Assembly (NCBI GenBank): GCA_963971285.1
Contig: OZ020260.1
Location: forward strand, 8,590,798 to 8,654,797
Direction: 5' to 3'
DNA from: Astropecten irregularis
Taxonomy: Eukaryota > Echinodermata > Asteroidea > Paxillosida > Astropectinidae
DNA length: 64,000 nucleotides
Shown: one piece after another, positions 21,905 to 33,331 of the stretch
Position numbering within the stretch: the first letter of the stretch is position 1
Layout: every line of letters starts with the position of its first letter
The notes under the pieces: model-generated
Databases searched by the model: none
The model's input: only the letters and a program-made list of their open reading frames with translations
What the model was told of the DNA's origin: nothing
Position numbers and translations under genes: made by a program

Positions 21905-22995
21905 ATATTGTCGAAAACGTTTCTTTTTTCAATCCTCGTGGTCTAAAACCTTCGCCTACAAACTTTGGTTAATCTTAGTGTTCGGTGAAATCCAGCACTG
22001 GACCGTGAACGATAAGCACAAGTGCAAAATTGCAATTCCCCGTCGGTCACCTGTTACGGCATCAAAATTATGTTTGTATAGATGAATTGCATCTTTGTAC
22101 TCACTGTTAAGCTCCGACAGGTTTCTAAGAACATCGCAAGTCAGATCCTTCATTTCATTTTGGATTGTTTGAAAGGTTTTTGAAAACTTGCATAGGTAGC
22201 CTATAGGAACATGCTAGCAACATTAAATCTGATAATTTAACAGATAAGTGGACATTTTGTTTATCTTACCATTATAGAATATCTCTTCATTATGCAACAT
22301 AAATAGTCAAATATTGGTAAAATTTATTCCTCTCTTTGTATGCGTATGATTGCAACTTGACAGACCAGTTTGCGTGGATTCCACCATAAAATAAATCATT
22401 AGATTAAACAAATCAATCGATAAAGATTTCAGCAGAGATGAATCTCTCTGTATTATTTGTTCACCATGGTGATAATATGCATTATCCAAGCACACCCCTC
22501 ATCCCGTCTCTCTCTCCACCTCACAAATGGCAGAACTATTGAGAAAACAATTGCAATAAATATGATGCAAAGGTAAGTATCCTTTCTTAAGTAAATGCCA
22601 AAGGAAAAATATCCATGTGTGTCATTACACTGAATTTGATTAAGCAACATACATTACATATTGATGTATGTTCGCGATCTGTCCGCCATGACCTTGATGC
22701 TACTCTTGTAAATATTGTAGGTCTATAATGAATCTCGTGCTCCGTGTTACAGAATAAACAGGGGAACGGATGTAAGTGAGATTGAATGTATATAAAACCA
22801 TGTCATGTTTTAAATATTGATCGAGCTTTCAATAAATGTATAGGAATATGTCTCAAAAAGAGAAAACAATTGCGAAATACATTTAGACATACGCAGTTCG
22901 CGTGTCCGGTTTGTAACGCTGTGGCCGTCTGCTTAGACTTGAAATCAAGTCTGTTATTGAGCTGTCTTATTCGCTACACCAGGGGTATGGTGTAG
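21905..22995. other. Unassigned interval
   Basis: AT-rich, with no ORF over 75 codons and no motif I can name. Around 22745-22770 is ACAGAATAAAC, similar to 12451-12463; possibly old retroelement ends. Confidence 0.4.
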
Positions 22996-22997
22996 AT

Positions 22998-23076
22998 ATG
23001 GCGCCCAGAACGGCTTCAAATCGTCTACGCATGAGAACGCGGAGCTAGCGCTAATTTTAATATAGCTCTATGGTTT
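22998..23076 (-). mobile_element. MITE-4 fragment
   Basis: Matches the left end of the MITE at 53656-54102 on the opposite strand: GGCGCCCAGAACGGCTTCAA, GAGAACGCGGAGCTAGCGCT and TTTTAATATAGCTCTA. Only one end is present. Confidence 0.7.
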
Positions 23077-23356
23077 GCACACAGTAGGTGAAATTGACGT
23101 CACTTTAATTGATCATTTGGTAATAAAGTAGTGGGCCGAATTAGCCTTATCCAGAATTATGCGTACCTGGAGAGATTATGGAATAAAAATGTATAAAACA
23201 ATAAGTAAAACCTGTGAATTTTAGGCATAATTTGTAAGACCGTAAAAGACAAATTGTGGAAAAATCGGCAAAAATTCGCAGCTCCCTGTTCTGCATGGAT
23301 TCTAGCTTTTCTGGGTTTGTGGCTGAGTTTGCGGATAAGTTTACGGCTTCAGTCAG

Positions 23357-23511
23357 GTCTTTTACCGCGCAGCTAGACTCTTTCACCGCGCAGCTAGACT
23401 CTTTCACCGCGCAGCTAGACTCTTTCATCGTGCAGCAACACACTCTTACCACGCATCTACACACTCTTACCACGCGGCTAGACACTCTTACCACGCGGCT
23501 AGACACTCTTT
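23357..23511 (+). repeat. 21-bp minisatellite encoding a heptad
   Basis: Seven to eight tandem units of 21 bp. Four have the form CTCTTTCACCGCGCAGCTAGA and the later ones CACTCTTACCACGCGGCTAGA. Because 21 is seven codons, the + frame from 23256 (85 codons) reads as a repeated heptad (SFTAQLD, then TLTTRLD). A related single unit lies at about 25065-25085. I regard it as satellite DNA, not a gene. Confidence 0.8.
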
Positions 23512-23639
23512 AATAATAATTAATAATTTGGGAGGCTAATCATCCTTACTCGCAGCTGGGGTGCTGAATTGTGAAGGATGCGACTTCAACGTGATCGAGT
23601 AGCAGGCTTTCATGGGCACCCTTGGCTGCCAGCTACATC

Positions 23640-24094
23640 AACTCATATAATACTAATAATAATGATAATAATGAGAATTTATAACGCGCTGAAATCCGTC
23701 ACAAGTGACGCTCGAGGCGCAGAACACTATTACAAAAACCAAAAAACATTAAGTACAGTATACATAATTATAACAGTTGTTAAGATAACCACGAAAGGAT
23801 ATACCACAGGTCTGCTGAAGTGATTAACCAGGAAACAATAATGTCTTCAAGGCTGTTTTAAATTCTGAGATGGATAAATTGCGAATATGGATATAATTAT
23901 GATCACGGAGTACAGCCTGAGATCGAAAGTGTTTGATTTTTGTGGAGGGAGGAAAACCGGATCACCTGGAGAAAAACCCTCGTAGCATAGGAGAGAACCA
24001 ACGCACAACTCTACTCAGATATGACCCATGCCGGATTCGAACCCGGGTCACATTGGTGAGAGGCGAGTGCCTAACGCACTTGCCACCTATGCCC
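23640..24094 (-). mobile_element. SINE C (tRNA-derived), minus strand, interrupted
   Basis: Minus strand: tRNA-like head (GGCATAGGTGGCAAGTGCGT, then GACCCGGGTTCGAATCCGGC with a clear B-box), body (GAGGGTTTTTCTCCAGGTGA, then TCCGGTTTTCCTCCCTCC), a LINE-like tail near 23870-23820, and an AATAAT-type run at 23645-23670. The MULE-like element at 24095 has inserted into the start of its head, and the displaced first bases continue at 25045. Confidence 0.7.
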
Positions 24095-25044
24095 TAGACT
24101 AGCAGGCTAGTCGTTGTAAGTCGCGTTGATCGTCTCTTCTTTCACGCAACTCTCGCGAAACCGCGCGAGACTCATGGCTACGGCGAGAGTTCGGCTCTCG
24201 GCGTGGGACCACTCGAATACAACGACTAGACAAACACGATTTCAGTTTGTACACGGCCTATGGGCTCTTTAGCCGAAATCGTACGGACGCGTCTAATTGG
24301 CCAATTTTTATTAAACAATGAATATTCAATAGGCCTATGTAGACCTACGCTACATCGTGCAGTTTGTACTGATTCACGTTGAATAGACAACCACAGGCAT
24401 CGCCCGTCTAGCTAGCCATAATAGTATTACCTTGACAGTGATACTTTTAACTCTAGTGCGTCGTGAATTTACATGTGCATATTTTGTTTTTATCTTCTTC
24501 GTGCATAAATAAAGAAATAAGTTATAAGTCCGTCTTACTAACTGTAGTTATAGTGTAGACCACTTGCTATACAGAAATCATTTACATGCATTTACCATGG
24601 GCATTATTCATTTTTATGAAGTAATGCACACATTTTAAACTGATAGATATTACTTTTGTTCCAGTTTACTACAAACAATTATTTATTAAATCATTCAACT
24701 TAAAAAGGAATCGAACAAAAACCATAGTTTGAAACTATGTAACTAACTACAGTATAGTACTGTTGCCTTATTTGAAATTGTATATCACCCTCAAATAAAA
24801 TGGACTCATCTTAACGGCCGTCTCTATGGCAACCACGATGCAAAGCACGCCCGTACGTGAATAAATGAATAATGTCTCAATCGTGTTTGGCTAGTCGTTG
24901 TATTCGAGTGGTCCTGCGCCGAGAGCCGAACTCTCGCCGTAGCCATGAGTCTCGCGAGAAAGTAGAGCGGTTTCACAAGAGTAGCATGAAAGAAGACTAG
25001 AAGAGACAATCAACGCGACTTACAACGACTAGCCTGCTAGTCTA
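24095..25044. mobile_element. MULE-like foldback element with 9-bp target duplication
   Basis: The ends are perfect inverted repeats over 36 bp (TAGACTAGCAGGCTAGTCGT and onward). Similarity continues for about 150 bp with small gaps, through CATGGCTACGGCGAGAGTTC and ACTCGAATACAACGACTAG. Direct repeats CCTATGCCC flank it at 24086-24094 and 25045-25053. A 9-bp duplication and long TIRs are typical of Mutator-like elements. The 650-bp centre is AT-rich and has no transposase. Confidence 0.85.
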
Positions 25045-25412
25045 CCTATGCCCCCGCCACACGGCTATAGACTCTTTCACTGCGCGGCTGAAAATGACAT
25101 GAATATTATACCAAATGTACGTGTGTACGTTCTGCATTATGTCTTACAAATATTTGTGACTCTAATTGACTCGAGCTAAATAATTGACTCGACTCGACTC
25201 GACTCGACTCGATATTCTTGACCTAATGACTCGACTCGACTTGAGCACTTCTTTAAAATGATTCGACTCAACTCGAGTCGCTTTTTTAAATGACTCGACT
25301 CGACTGAGGCACATTTTAAAAATGACTCAACTCGACTCGCTGAGTCACAAAAAACAGTGACTCGTTACAACATTTTTATGAAGTTTTTTATTTTGAACAT
25401 TTTTATATCTTA
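25045..25412. repeat. GACTC-rich simple repeat
   Basis: After the displaced SINE head start, 25170-25370 is dominated by degenerate GACTC/TCGACTC units (for example GACTCGACTCGACTCGACTC near 25186). No coding content. Confidence 0.75.
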
Positions 25413-25604
25413 AGTCTTTTCTCTTTTATTTTTGATCTTTTAAAAGATCAAAATGATTTTCGGTCGTTGTTTTACTCTTTTCTGGACAAACACAGCATTT
25501 CAGGCGGAAAAATTTTAACAGTATGTTTCTACCACCACCATCTTCATACTATGTAAGTTATAGATAAATCTGTTTTGGCTTCTTACCAAAGTATGATACT
25601 ACCT
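25413..25604 (-). mobile_element. MITE-1, minus strand, one end missing
   Basis: Ends on the right with ACCAAAGTATGATACTACCT followed by TTAA (25605-25608), the standard end of the family. It includes the internal palindrome GATCTTTTAAAAGATC. The other end is lost near 25413. Confidence 0.8.
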
Positions 25605-25614
25605 TTAAACATAT

Positions 25615-25965
25615 ATATTTAACTTTCGTTCCAGCTACATGTAAATACATAATTATTTATCAAATCATTCAACTAATCATTAAAACAACAACTTGAAAAT
25701 GCTCCCTAATGTAACTATACAGCACTTTTGCCTTATTTGAAATGATACACACCCTCAGATAAAATGGAATCATCTTAACGGCCGACTCAACGGCAACCGT
25801 TATGCAAAGTGCGCCCATATACGTACTTGAATAAATGAATATGTGCCTCATTCACGTTTCCCAAGTTTGTATTTATTCCTTTATTAGTAGTTATGCACGA
25901 AGAAGATAACATGCACATAAATTTCACGACACACTATCCATGAGTTAAAGTAACACGCCGACCTC
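25615..25965. mobile_element. Fragment related to the MULE-like element
   Basis: 25615-25860 matches 24640-24890 (TTGCCTTATTTGAAAT, ATGGAATCATCTTAACGGCC, ATGCAAAG). 25870-25960 matches the inside of 24440-24520 in inverted orientation (CTTCTTCGTGCATAA). So this is a second, rearranged copy without its TIRs. Confidence 0.6.
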
Positions 25966-26167
25966 GTTAGGTTGGGCGCTTTTTAGCGCAAAAGCATGCC
26001 TTTATCATGACTGAAAAGGTCTTTCAAAAGTAGAATATAACATTCCAACACAGAGAAATGGTAAAATTGAGCCTTTCATGAAAAATGTCATGAAGTGTTT
26101 TAGACATGTTGTGTCATACTCCGTAATGTTATTTTTTTTAGAAGTTTGAAACCGGCGTGTTCCTTAA

Positions 26168-26523
26168 AGGCTGTATCATACTTTGGTAAGAGACCAAAAC
26201 AGAAATGTTCACAGATTTACATATAACTTTCAGGGTATGAAGATGATGCTGGTAGAAACCTACCGTTAAAATATTTCCGCCTGAAATGGTGTATTTATCC
26301 AGAAATTAATAAAACAACGACCGAAAATCTTTTTGATCTTTTAAAAGATCAAAAATAAAAGAAAAAAGACTTAGAAATACTGCGGCCGTTTTTCACTGTT
26401 TTCTCAAAAAGGTGGCACCGTATGGGACTGAAATTTTCACAGATTACTTTTACTGTATCTTCCTTGATATTTTTGCCTATGAATCTGTATTACTTTGACA
26501 AAAACCAAAGTATGATACTACCT
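26168..26523 (+). mobile_element. MITE-1, complete copy
   Basis: Flanked by TTAA on both sides (26164-26167 and 26524-26527). Ends are AGGCTGTATCATACTTTGGT and ACCAAAGTATGATACTACCT, inverted with one or two changes. The internal palindrome GATCTTTTAAAAGATC is present. A TTAA target with this layout fits piggyBac- or Kolobok-like non-autonomous elements. Confidence 0.85.
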
Positions 26524-26554
26524 TTAAAAAGTATCACTATCAGGGTCATTATTA

Positions 26555-26875
26555 TACTGCACTTAGATGTGCGACGTCTGTGGTTGTCTATTCATTCAAC
26601 GTGAACCAGTCTTGCATGCAGGATGTGACGTGATTTGTTTGAATATTCATATTTTAAAAACAATTGGCCAATCAGACGCTTCCCTGCAAAGGCAGTGTGT
26701 ACAAACTGAATTACGTTTCCGGGAAGTCGTTACTTTTAAGTGGTCTCGAGAGCCGAAATCTCGCAGTAGCCAGGAGTCTCGCGAGAACTTAGAGCGGTTT
26801 CTCGAGAGTTGCGTGGAAGCACCGAGACTTCTAACGACTTGTCTACAAGTCTATAAACGAAATGAATTTTATACA
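26555..26875 (-). mobile_element. Diverged end of a MULE-like copy
   Basis: 26565-26600 matches 24370-24410 in inverted orientation (TTGTCTATTCATTCAACGTG). 26740-26860 resembles the TIR of the 24.1-kb element (GTGGTCTCGAGAGCCGAA, GCGAGAACTTAGAGCGGTTT). One end only. Confidence 0.55.
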
Positions 26876-26959
26876 TATCAAAATGCTGCTGTTATTATTG
26901 TTGAGGCGAATGGTTACTGTGGCCTTTTCCTGTTTATTTTATGTACGCATGTCGAATAG

Positions 26960-28800
26960 GTAGGCATAGTTTCCTTTGCATATTATGCTCATCATAAGTG
27001 TCACTTATTTATCTCACTGAGGATTGGGGATACTTTCTTCACAATCTGCTGTTGAGGCATTGCTCGCAAGGTCCAAATTGAGTCTGTGTGGATTCTATGA
27101 AGAGATATTTACGTCAGAGGATTTCTTGAATTTGTTTTGAGGGTGTGGTGAAAGTGGAACAATTGGAGGAGATTGTTACTACCATAATTAACGAACTAAG
27201 AGACCCACCGTGATTAAGCTGCGGAATTATGTGCCAAATGATACTTCTTATGACAAAGAAAGGAATCGCACGGGATTGTAATATTTATCTCTTGCGTCTA
27301 AAATAAGAGGCTGTGCATGTTGAAAGTAGGCATATGATTACTGTGACGTCATAAAATAATGCTGAGTAGTGTGGCTCTGAAAAGAAACGATATGGATGCT
27401 CTATTCCCACAAGAATTATTTGAGGACAAATTGTCACGTTGCCACGTTCTATGGTGGATGTAAGGGGTTTGGGGTTGGTGTTTGGGTTTGGGTTTGAGTT
27501 TGCAGGTTCAAGTTGGGTTTTGGATTTGGCGCTTAGAGAGTTTTTCTTGAAATGGGGTATACAAATTCATTATTTTAGCCTTGAACATTTGATTGCAGTG
27601 TCCGATCAGTATCAACGTAGACGCTTGATGCGCATGTACAAAAACGCGAAATTAAAACAACCTGCTACGGTCTTCTATACCGTGAGCAAGAAAAACAATG
27701 GGGTTGAATTCAAGCGAAGACTAGTGGGCGCGCGTCTCTGTACCTATAATCAAATTAGTGACCTAATCTTGCGCTGAGAAAATGTTGGGGAAAATGCGGC
27801 ATATGTGAAACTGCAAAGCGATCATGATAGTTTAGGGGAAGGGCGTGCATCAAGAAGAAAAGGGTTGAGCTGGGCAGGATGGTAGACTGGTGAAGCTATA
27901 CGAGTAAGTATGATGCCTACAGCAAGATCATAGGCCCCATTCTTACCCGCTTCCATCTTAAGCACATGTGTGCAGCGGATAGCTTGCACTTCTAACAATA
28001 TACACGTGCGAGTACTCGCAACAAACGCTGTTGATGAAGGTGGGAGGATCGTTACAAGAAATCTGTCACCTTGTACGTCCAAATGTGGGAGTACCTTGAT
28101 ATGCATACTACCAGTACTCTAAGCCAGAATAGAGATGCATCCCTATCGGCCAGTTTGGTTGGTTCAGTCAACATTATGCGTTGGTCGCCTAGAAAGAACA
28201 AACAATGGTTTTAATGAAGAATGCAGCAAAACTGGAACGACTTAAATCAGTGCCACGCGTTACGTTGCACTGGGTCGGTAGCACTGAGTTAAGGTCAACC
28301 AATTACTACATTAGTGCTAATGTAAGAGGGCTATGAATACTAAATAAACAACCAGTCACGAGCGTTGGTCCCCATATAAAACCACGGCACGCGTACGCAC
28401 GACACCACCCGCCGTTCGTGCTCAATGCTAAATCGGTATTGAAGTACATAATGCGTATAATTATTGGTCTTCTACGGACTTGTCCCGCAAAAGAGACGTG
28501 AATGAGCCGTTGGTAATCACCGGTAAATTGACGGGCTTTTCAGCAGCCCGTCTGCCTAGCCTATACGCCAAATGTTATTACGAGTGTTAGTAAAGCATGC
28601 TCGGGCGTTTGCAAAAATAAATGAATTAATCAGACAGGCAGGCACTAGGTAGGCACTCGTTTCAGATCAATTCAATGTCAATTCGCCTATAATACAACGG
28701 CGTGGTTTATTTCACAACTGTGTTAAGTGGAATGAATAACCCCCGGCGATAGATGATCGTTTACTGAATGACAAGGAGACTTTGATGAATTACTGAACGC
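26960..28800. other. Unassigned interval with one protein-like reading
   Basis: A G-rich stretch (27463-27530) contains repeated GGGTTTG words. From 27599 to 27776 the + frame reads a 59-residue basic segment (SDQYQRRRLMRMYKNAKLKQ ... LVGARLCTYNQISDLILR, stop) preceded by TTTGATTGCAG, a possible 3' splice site. I recognise no family. It may be a decayed transposase, an exon or chance. The rest has no feature I can name. Confidence 0.3.
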
Positions 28801-29546
28801 CACTACAAGCTAACTGGCCTTGTCCATTGATAGCACCATGAGCCCATAGACCATTGGCGCTTATTTACATGACTGGTTGCAGTACAGCGATAGCACGTTG
28901 TCATGAAAAGCTATCTTTCACGCCCATTTGCCACGTACAGAAGACCAGTAAGCCTGCCTCGCGCCATCAAACACGGACCTTAACGCTACCCATCTGTGGT
29001 CTCTGGGGTTTAAACTTTCCTCAAAGCTACAAACTGAAGTTTGCAAGTTAAATAGTTTCCGCGAGTACACCTTCTGGTGACAAACTGATTCTCAAACGCA
29101 TTCAGCCGTTGTAATGAGGTTCGATGGCTATGTTTATCCACTAATCCATTTGATAAAGTTGACCGTTTGGTAAATCTTATAGAACATTGGTTATACAGAC
29201 TACTGTATTTGACCATAGAGTAAGGAAGTTACTCTATGATTTGACTGGCTGCCTGACCAGCGACAAACTCAATGATAGACAAACTAATAAAAGAATGACC
29301 TAAGATTGCGCTTCCGAATATGCCAATTAACAGGCTGTTTCAAAAATGATGGGGCATTACCATCAAGACATTTGTTGATTAAAAACAATGATTTGAATTC
29401 ATTTTATTGCGGAATTGGCAACCAGTGCAAATCCATCATATGACTGGAAATGTGATCATACTTCCTTACTTTCATAATTAGTCAACTAGCCGACCTTTGA
29501 ACTCGGATTTACTTGAGTAGAACTAGGAAGTCCAGCTAGGGGGGAA

Positions 29547-29891
29547 TTAGTGGTCTAACCGAGATGATACAAATGCATGAACAAGTTTTTCTGTGTCAGA
29601 CTGAGATAGCAGATTACGAATTATATTGATGAAACGAATGTAAAAATAGGAAGTACGACGTATGTTTGTGATATGACTCTTCGTATATAATTGAGAGTCG
29701 AACAAAACCCCAAGGTTCCTGACACTAGCAGAAACAGGAACAATATCGTCTCCTACAAATAAATCAGGAAAACTGATGTTGGATTTAGAAAAGCATACAC
29801 ATTCAGTTTCTGAATCATTTAGTATATAAGGATAATTTGCAGACATCCAGAAACGAATATCTTTAATACAAGTTTCAATTTTTAATTTCAA
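29547..29891 (-). pseudogene. LINE RT C-terminal fragment (CR1/Jockey-like)
   Basis: A 114-codon minus-strand open frame with the conserved end of a LINE RT: IRFWMSANYPYILNDSETEC, then VSASVRNLGVLFDSQLYTKS, then LVHAFVSSRLDH. This lies after the catalytic YADD region, which is absent, so the element is truncated on both sides. It differs from the LINEs at 1.1 and 7.2 kb. Confidence 0.85.
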
Positions 29892-30509
29892 TTGTTTTTA
29901 GTCTCAATTTTTAATTCTTTTTATTTAGGGACTCTAGAAACTAGAGCCCCTAATAAAGAGAATTACCATAGACATGTTATAGACAAACAAACACGAGGCT
30001 GCTCGGACGAGTACTGACTTGGCGCTAAACTTATTTCAAAACCTAATTTTGAAGATCCAAAAAACAAAGAAAATCTCAAACGTCTATGAATATATTCAGG
30101 GTTAGCGAATTAAGTTCATATCTTAGTAATTGGATCCCACATACTGCCACATTACCTAATAGAGTAGCTTTGACACTTTTCTGCAAAAGGGGTACTTTTT
30201 ACTACTTTGGGTATGATTGCAACCGCGTTTGCGCCCTTGAACATCTCTTTTTGTTGTCCAAAGAAAGAGCGTGATCTCATCTGCATTTTGCATTTTCTTC
30301 GATTTGAGATAAACCTACAATGGTCATTTGTGAGCGTAATTGCTTTTCTTTATTTCATATTTTGGAATAAAATTGCTGTTTGACCTTAATTCATGTTTAT
30401 GTCTTTCATCTTTATGTGTTGGGATGGGTTTGTGCACACCCGAAGTTGGTGTTGGAGAAATGAATCAGGCAGGTGCAGCATCAACATTATCTATTTTGAA
30501 CCTAGCATT

Positions 30510-30523
30510 GGCAGAGGGCGCTA
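30510..30523 (+). promoter_or_regulatory. CTCF-like motif
   Basis: GGCAGAGGGCGCTA, the same core as at 8312. The flanks share GCAA and TGCAG with that site. Confidence 0.3.
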
Positions 30524-30579
30524 TAGCAAGGGATTGCAGTAAATAATTATAGGTTGTGGTCTTTTATTGAAGCCATGGG

Positions 30580-30670
30580 GGTCGATCCGGGGGGGGGGAT
30601 ATATCCCCTCCCCCAATCTTTGAGGTGGGGGATGGCGTGTATTATCATCCCCCCAATATTTCGAGGTTGA
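30580..30670. repeat. G/C-run dispersed repeat
   Basis: GTCGATCC followed by a run of ten Gs, ATATATCCCCTCCCCC and ATCATCCCCCCAATATTTCG. This belongs to a type of dispersed repeat with paired G and C runs that also appears inside 37612-37768 (GTATGGGGGTACACCCCC on the minus strand). Confidence 0.5.
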
Positions 30671-31194
30671 ATGTCCTTAAATACCGACAAAATATCTGAA
30701 GTACATGTACCAACAAAATAATGAAATAATAGCATGCTTGGAAAGTAGATAGACAATAAATTTTGTTTTTTGTGTCTTTGCAGTGAATTTATACTACGGA
30801 TTTAATTCTTCTGAATATCGTTTTTAGAACGGATTCATAGAATGGTGCCGGAGCCTGAGTCTTACATGCCCAGCAGATCGCCAGTTATTCCCCTACATAA
30901 ATCAGGGACACTAGCTATTTCCCTTCTGAGGTATATAAGTTGTGCTGGCCTTTGGTTTTTTACTCCTTTGAGTCATGCACATTTTCCTTCTTAACACTAT
31001 GAAAACAGTTTGAAATTACAAGGATTCCTTTTATGAAAACTTGTGTATTGCATTTTATTTGCACAGTTGTAGAAGATTATTAGGCCTACTGGCTGAAATT
31101 TGACTCGCTATTTACATTCAGCTGTACATGATACTATTCTCATATTGGTGTCAGACAGCTTCTCGTGGATTCTGTATACCATAGGTGTCAATTT

Positions 31195-31310
31195 CGTTTC
31201 ATGATGGGGGATGATGGGTGATTTTGTGTCCTATGCGAGGGAGCGAAGGGACGAAGCGGGGAGGGTGTGGGAGGGGGCTCCCCCCCCCCCCCCCCCTTAC
31301 CAAGGACTTG
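31195..31310. repeat. GA-rich and C-run repeat
   Basis: GATGGGGGATGATGGG, GAGGGAGCGAAGGGACGAAG, GGAGGGTGTGGGAGGGGGCT, then a run of 16 Cs. Low-complexity dispersed repeat; the open frame across it is not coding. Confidence 0.5.
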
Positions 31311-31678
31311 GCACTTTTTGGGGAGAAGGCGGCAACACTGTTCTCGCGGTCCTCACTGTTACCTCGTTTTAGTTCGAGAACCAATGTTGGCAATAAGTCT
31401 AAGGCTATAAACCAACCTTATAGGTGCCGTCATTGTTTTTTTTATTATGTTGAAAAAGAAAAAGAAGAAAAAAAAAACAATCCCGGTGCTTTTTTTCTCT
31501 CTTTTCGCGCGATATGATATGATGGTTTAAAAAAGAATTTGTATATGATATTATATTCATTCTTGTTTATATTTGTTCTACAGTAAATGAAGAGAGTTAC
31601 AAATAAAGGAATTAAGTCACCTCTGAATTATCACCTCAATCAAACTACTGACATTATGTGTCATTTTGTTTTCTGCAG

Positions 31679-31753
31679 TTGTGAAGACAAATGACTATGT
31701 TGCTTTTGCAGCAGAGGGATTAAAAGATATCCAACAGAACAATGACCTACCAG
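31679..31753 (+). CDS. Possible internal exon of an unidentified gene
   Basis: Preceded by a good 3' splice site (TTTGTTTTCTGCAG) and followed by GTGCAA as a weak 5' site. In between, one frame reads 24 codons without a stop (VKTNDYVAFAAEGLKDIQQN, then NDLP). The exon has a two-base start and a one-base end, and that phase is compatible with the possible terminal exon at 51515 (joining would give a Glu codon at the junction). I do not recognise the protein. Evidence is the splice context and the protein-like reading only; a 19.8-kb intron full of transposons would separate the two. Confidence 0.35.
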
Positions 31754-31904
31754 GTGCAATTGCCCAAACCGTGCACTGATAGAACCTAAAGGAACCCAAT
31801 ACATAATGCTCATAATGTGCCAAGCTGGTAGCCCTGGCCCTTGAGGGTATTATCGAATGGGCGATTCATGTGCTGTATCAAATGCTAGGTTTAATACCTC
31901 GTGA

Positions 31905-32341
31905 TGTCTGGTCTAATCCAACAACTAAGAAGAAGGGAAACGAGAGGCGGAACTCGTAAGAAGCTGCAGCGAATACCTGCATGGAGACGCCATACCAGTT
32001 CGCATCATATCAGTGACAATCATCGGCAGAGACCGGCTATATGTATCAGTAGAGGGCGTGATCTGTCTAATCTTCACCCTGTGCCTATGGTTTCGTCACC
32101 TGAAGGTATCTCGCGCTCGAAGCAGATTCCGGTCATTGAGAGTTTCAGAGGGCGATGTTGTGGAAAACATACAGCGGAACACCACCAGCAGGACAATGTC
32201 ACGAAGGGGTCAACTCTTAGTAAACACAGTTCGGTTGCCATCAAAACCCAAGCATTATCAACTGCCATCTGTTTTTCTTTGCAATGCACAATTACTGGGT
32301 AACAAAATGGATGAATTTCGATCAGACTTGTTCCAGTATGG
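31905..32341 (+). pseudogene. LINE ORF2, N-terminal part
   Basis: The + reading enters recognisable sequence near 32230 (SKPKHYQLPSVFLCNAQLLG, then NKMDEFRSDLFQYG), the start of an apurinic-type endonuclease domain of a LINE. Upstream bases 31905-32220 read as a basic, low-information N-terminus with frameshifts. The protein is cut at 32342 by the BEL element and resumes at 38807. Confidence 0.8.
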
Positions 32342-32346
32342 AGTAG
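32342..32346. repeat. BEL target-site duplication, left
   Basis: AGTAG directly before the left LTR; the same five bases follow the right LTR at 38807-38811. Five bases is the usual length for BEL/Pao. Confidence 0.9.
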
Positions 32347-32717
32347 TGAAAAAAGGGTGTAGTAGGCCACACTGCTGGTTGATTACAAATATGTTCTTGG
32401 CGATTTATTGCCTGATTGAATGGTCGATTGATAGATGATCCTGTGATTGGTTTGCCCAGTAATTGATTCCGGTGGAGTAGGTTCCGTGTTGTGTGAACTC
32501 GTGGTTTGTAATTATGAACGCACGGGAAGCTGATTGACTGATGGTTGATTGGAATAAATATAAGTAACTGTAAATTTAAGGCTTAATGGGAATGATTGAA
32601 CTAACATTAGATTGATTACTACGTAGTGGGAGACATTTCTGGAATGTTGTGATTGGAATTATCCTTAACAGATTTCGTCAATAGAGGGCACTATGATTTC
32701 TCAAGGACTTTTGCACA
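32347..32717 (-). repeat. BEL/Pao 3' LTR
   Basis: 371 bp. Read on the minus strand it begins TGTGCAAAAGTCC and ends ACCCTTTTTTCA, so TG...CA. It matches 38496-38806 nearly throughout, except for about 60 bp (after GATTTATT) present here and missing there. Next to it inside the element is TTTAGGGGCGGC, a plausible polypurine tract. It contains an AGAGGGCAC word related to the CTCF-like motif. Confidence 0.93.
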
Positions 32718-32778
32718 GCCGCCCCTAAATTTGGGCAACAAATTTATAAATTAACACAAGTCTCTACAAGTCGTGAGC

Positions 32779-33307
32779 TTAGACATCAGCATCCTCGACA
32801 TCATCATAAGACAAGTTCGGGAGTCGAATTAGCCGAGCCACTGGTCTTGTGTAGACTTTGTCCCTGACGCGGACCTTCGCAGTACGAACTCGCCCATCTG
32901 ATCCAGGGAAGACCTCCTTGACCCCTCCAATGGGCCACTGGGCTCGGTGGAGATTCTGGTCGATGATCATCACGACGTCTGTGGCCCTGAGTATCTACTT
33001 GCCATTTGTAGCGTGTCAGGAAGGTTGGTAGGTAGAACTTAATTAAGCTAGACCAGAAGTGCTGTGCTAGCATCTGACTGTGCTTCCATCGACGTCGGCC
33101 AAGCAGGGTGACAACCTGGGGTAGTGATGCATCATGACGGCCCATCAGAAGGAGATTTGGCATGATTGGGTCAAGATCTGCGACATCAGATGAAACGTAT
33201 CCGATGGGTTTTGAATTCAAAATGCCCTCAATTTCAACAAGCACAGTCCGCAGAACTGGTTCAGGGATGGTCTGGTCCTTCAGCACGACTCGGAGACCTT
33301 CCTTCAC
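32779..33307 (-). pseudogene. BEL/Pao pol: integrase end and C-terminal domain
   Basis: Minus strand. 33307-33000 reads the region after the integrase core (IEGILNSKPIGYVSSDVADL, PNLLLMGRHDASLPQ). 32973-32779 reads the DUF5641-like tail (QNLHRAQWPIGGVKEVFPGS, DGRVRTAKVRVRDKVYTRPV) in another frame. This C-terminal module follows the integrase in Pao-type pol. A frameshift near 32990 separates the two pieces. Confidence 0.88.
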
Positions 33308-33331
33308 TGATCTTATGACTCTCTCCCAAAC

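Noticed and set aside
23357-23511. CRISPR array
   Set aside because: Units are directly adjacent with no spacers, and the DNA is clearly eukaryotic.
27463-27530. Interstitial telomere repeat
   Set aside because: GGGTTTG words are irregular and do not form a run of TTAGGG or a constant variant.
32013-32438. 141-codon ORF as an intact gene
   Set aside because: It joins the LINE N-terminus to BEL LTR sequence across the insertion point at 32347, so its end is artificial.
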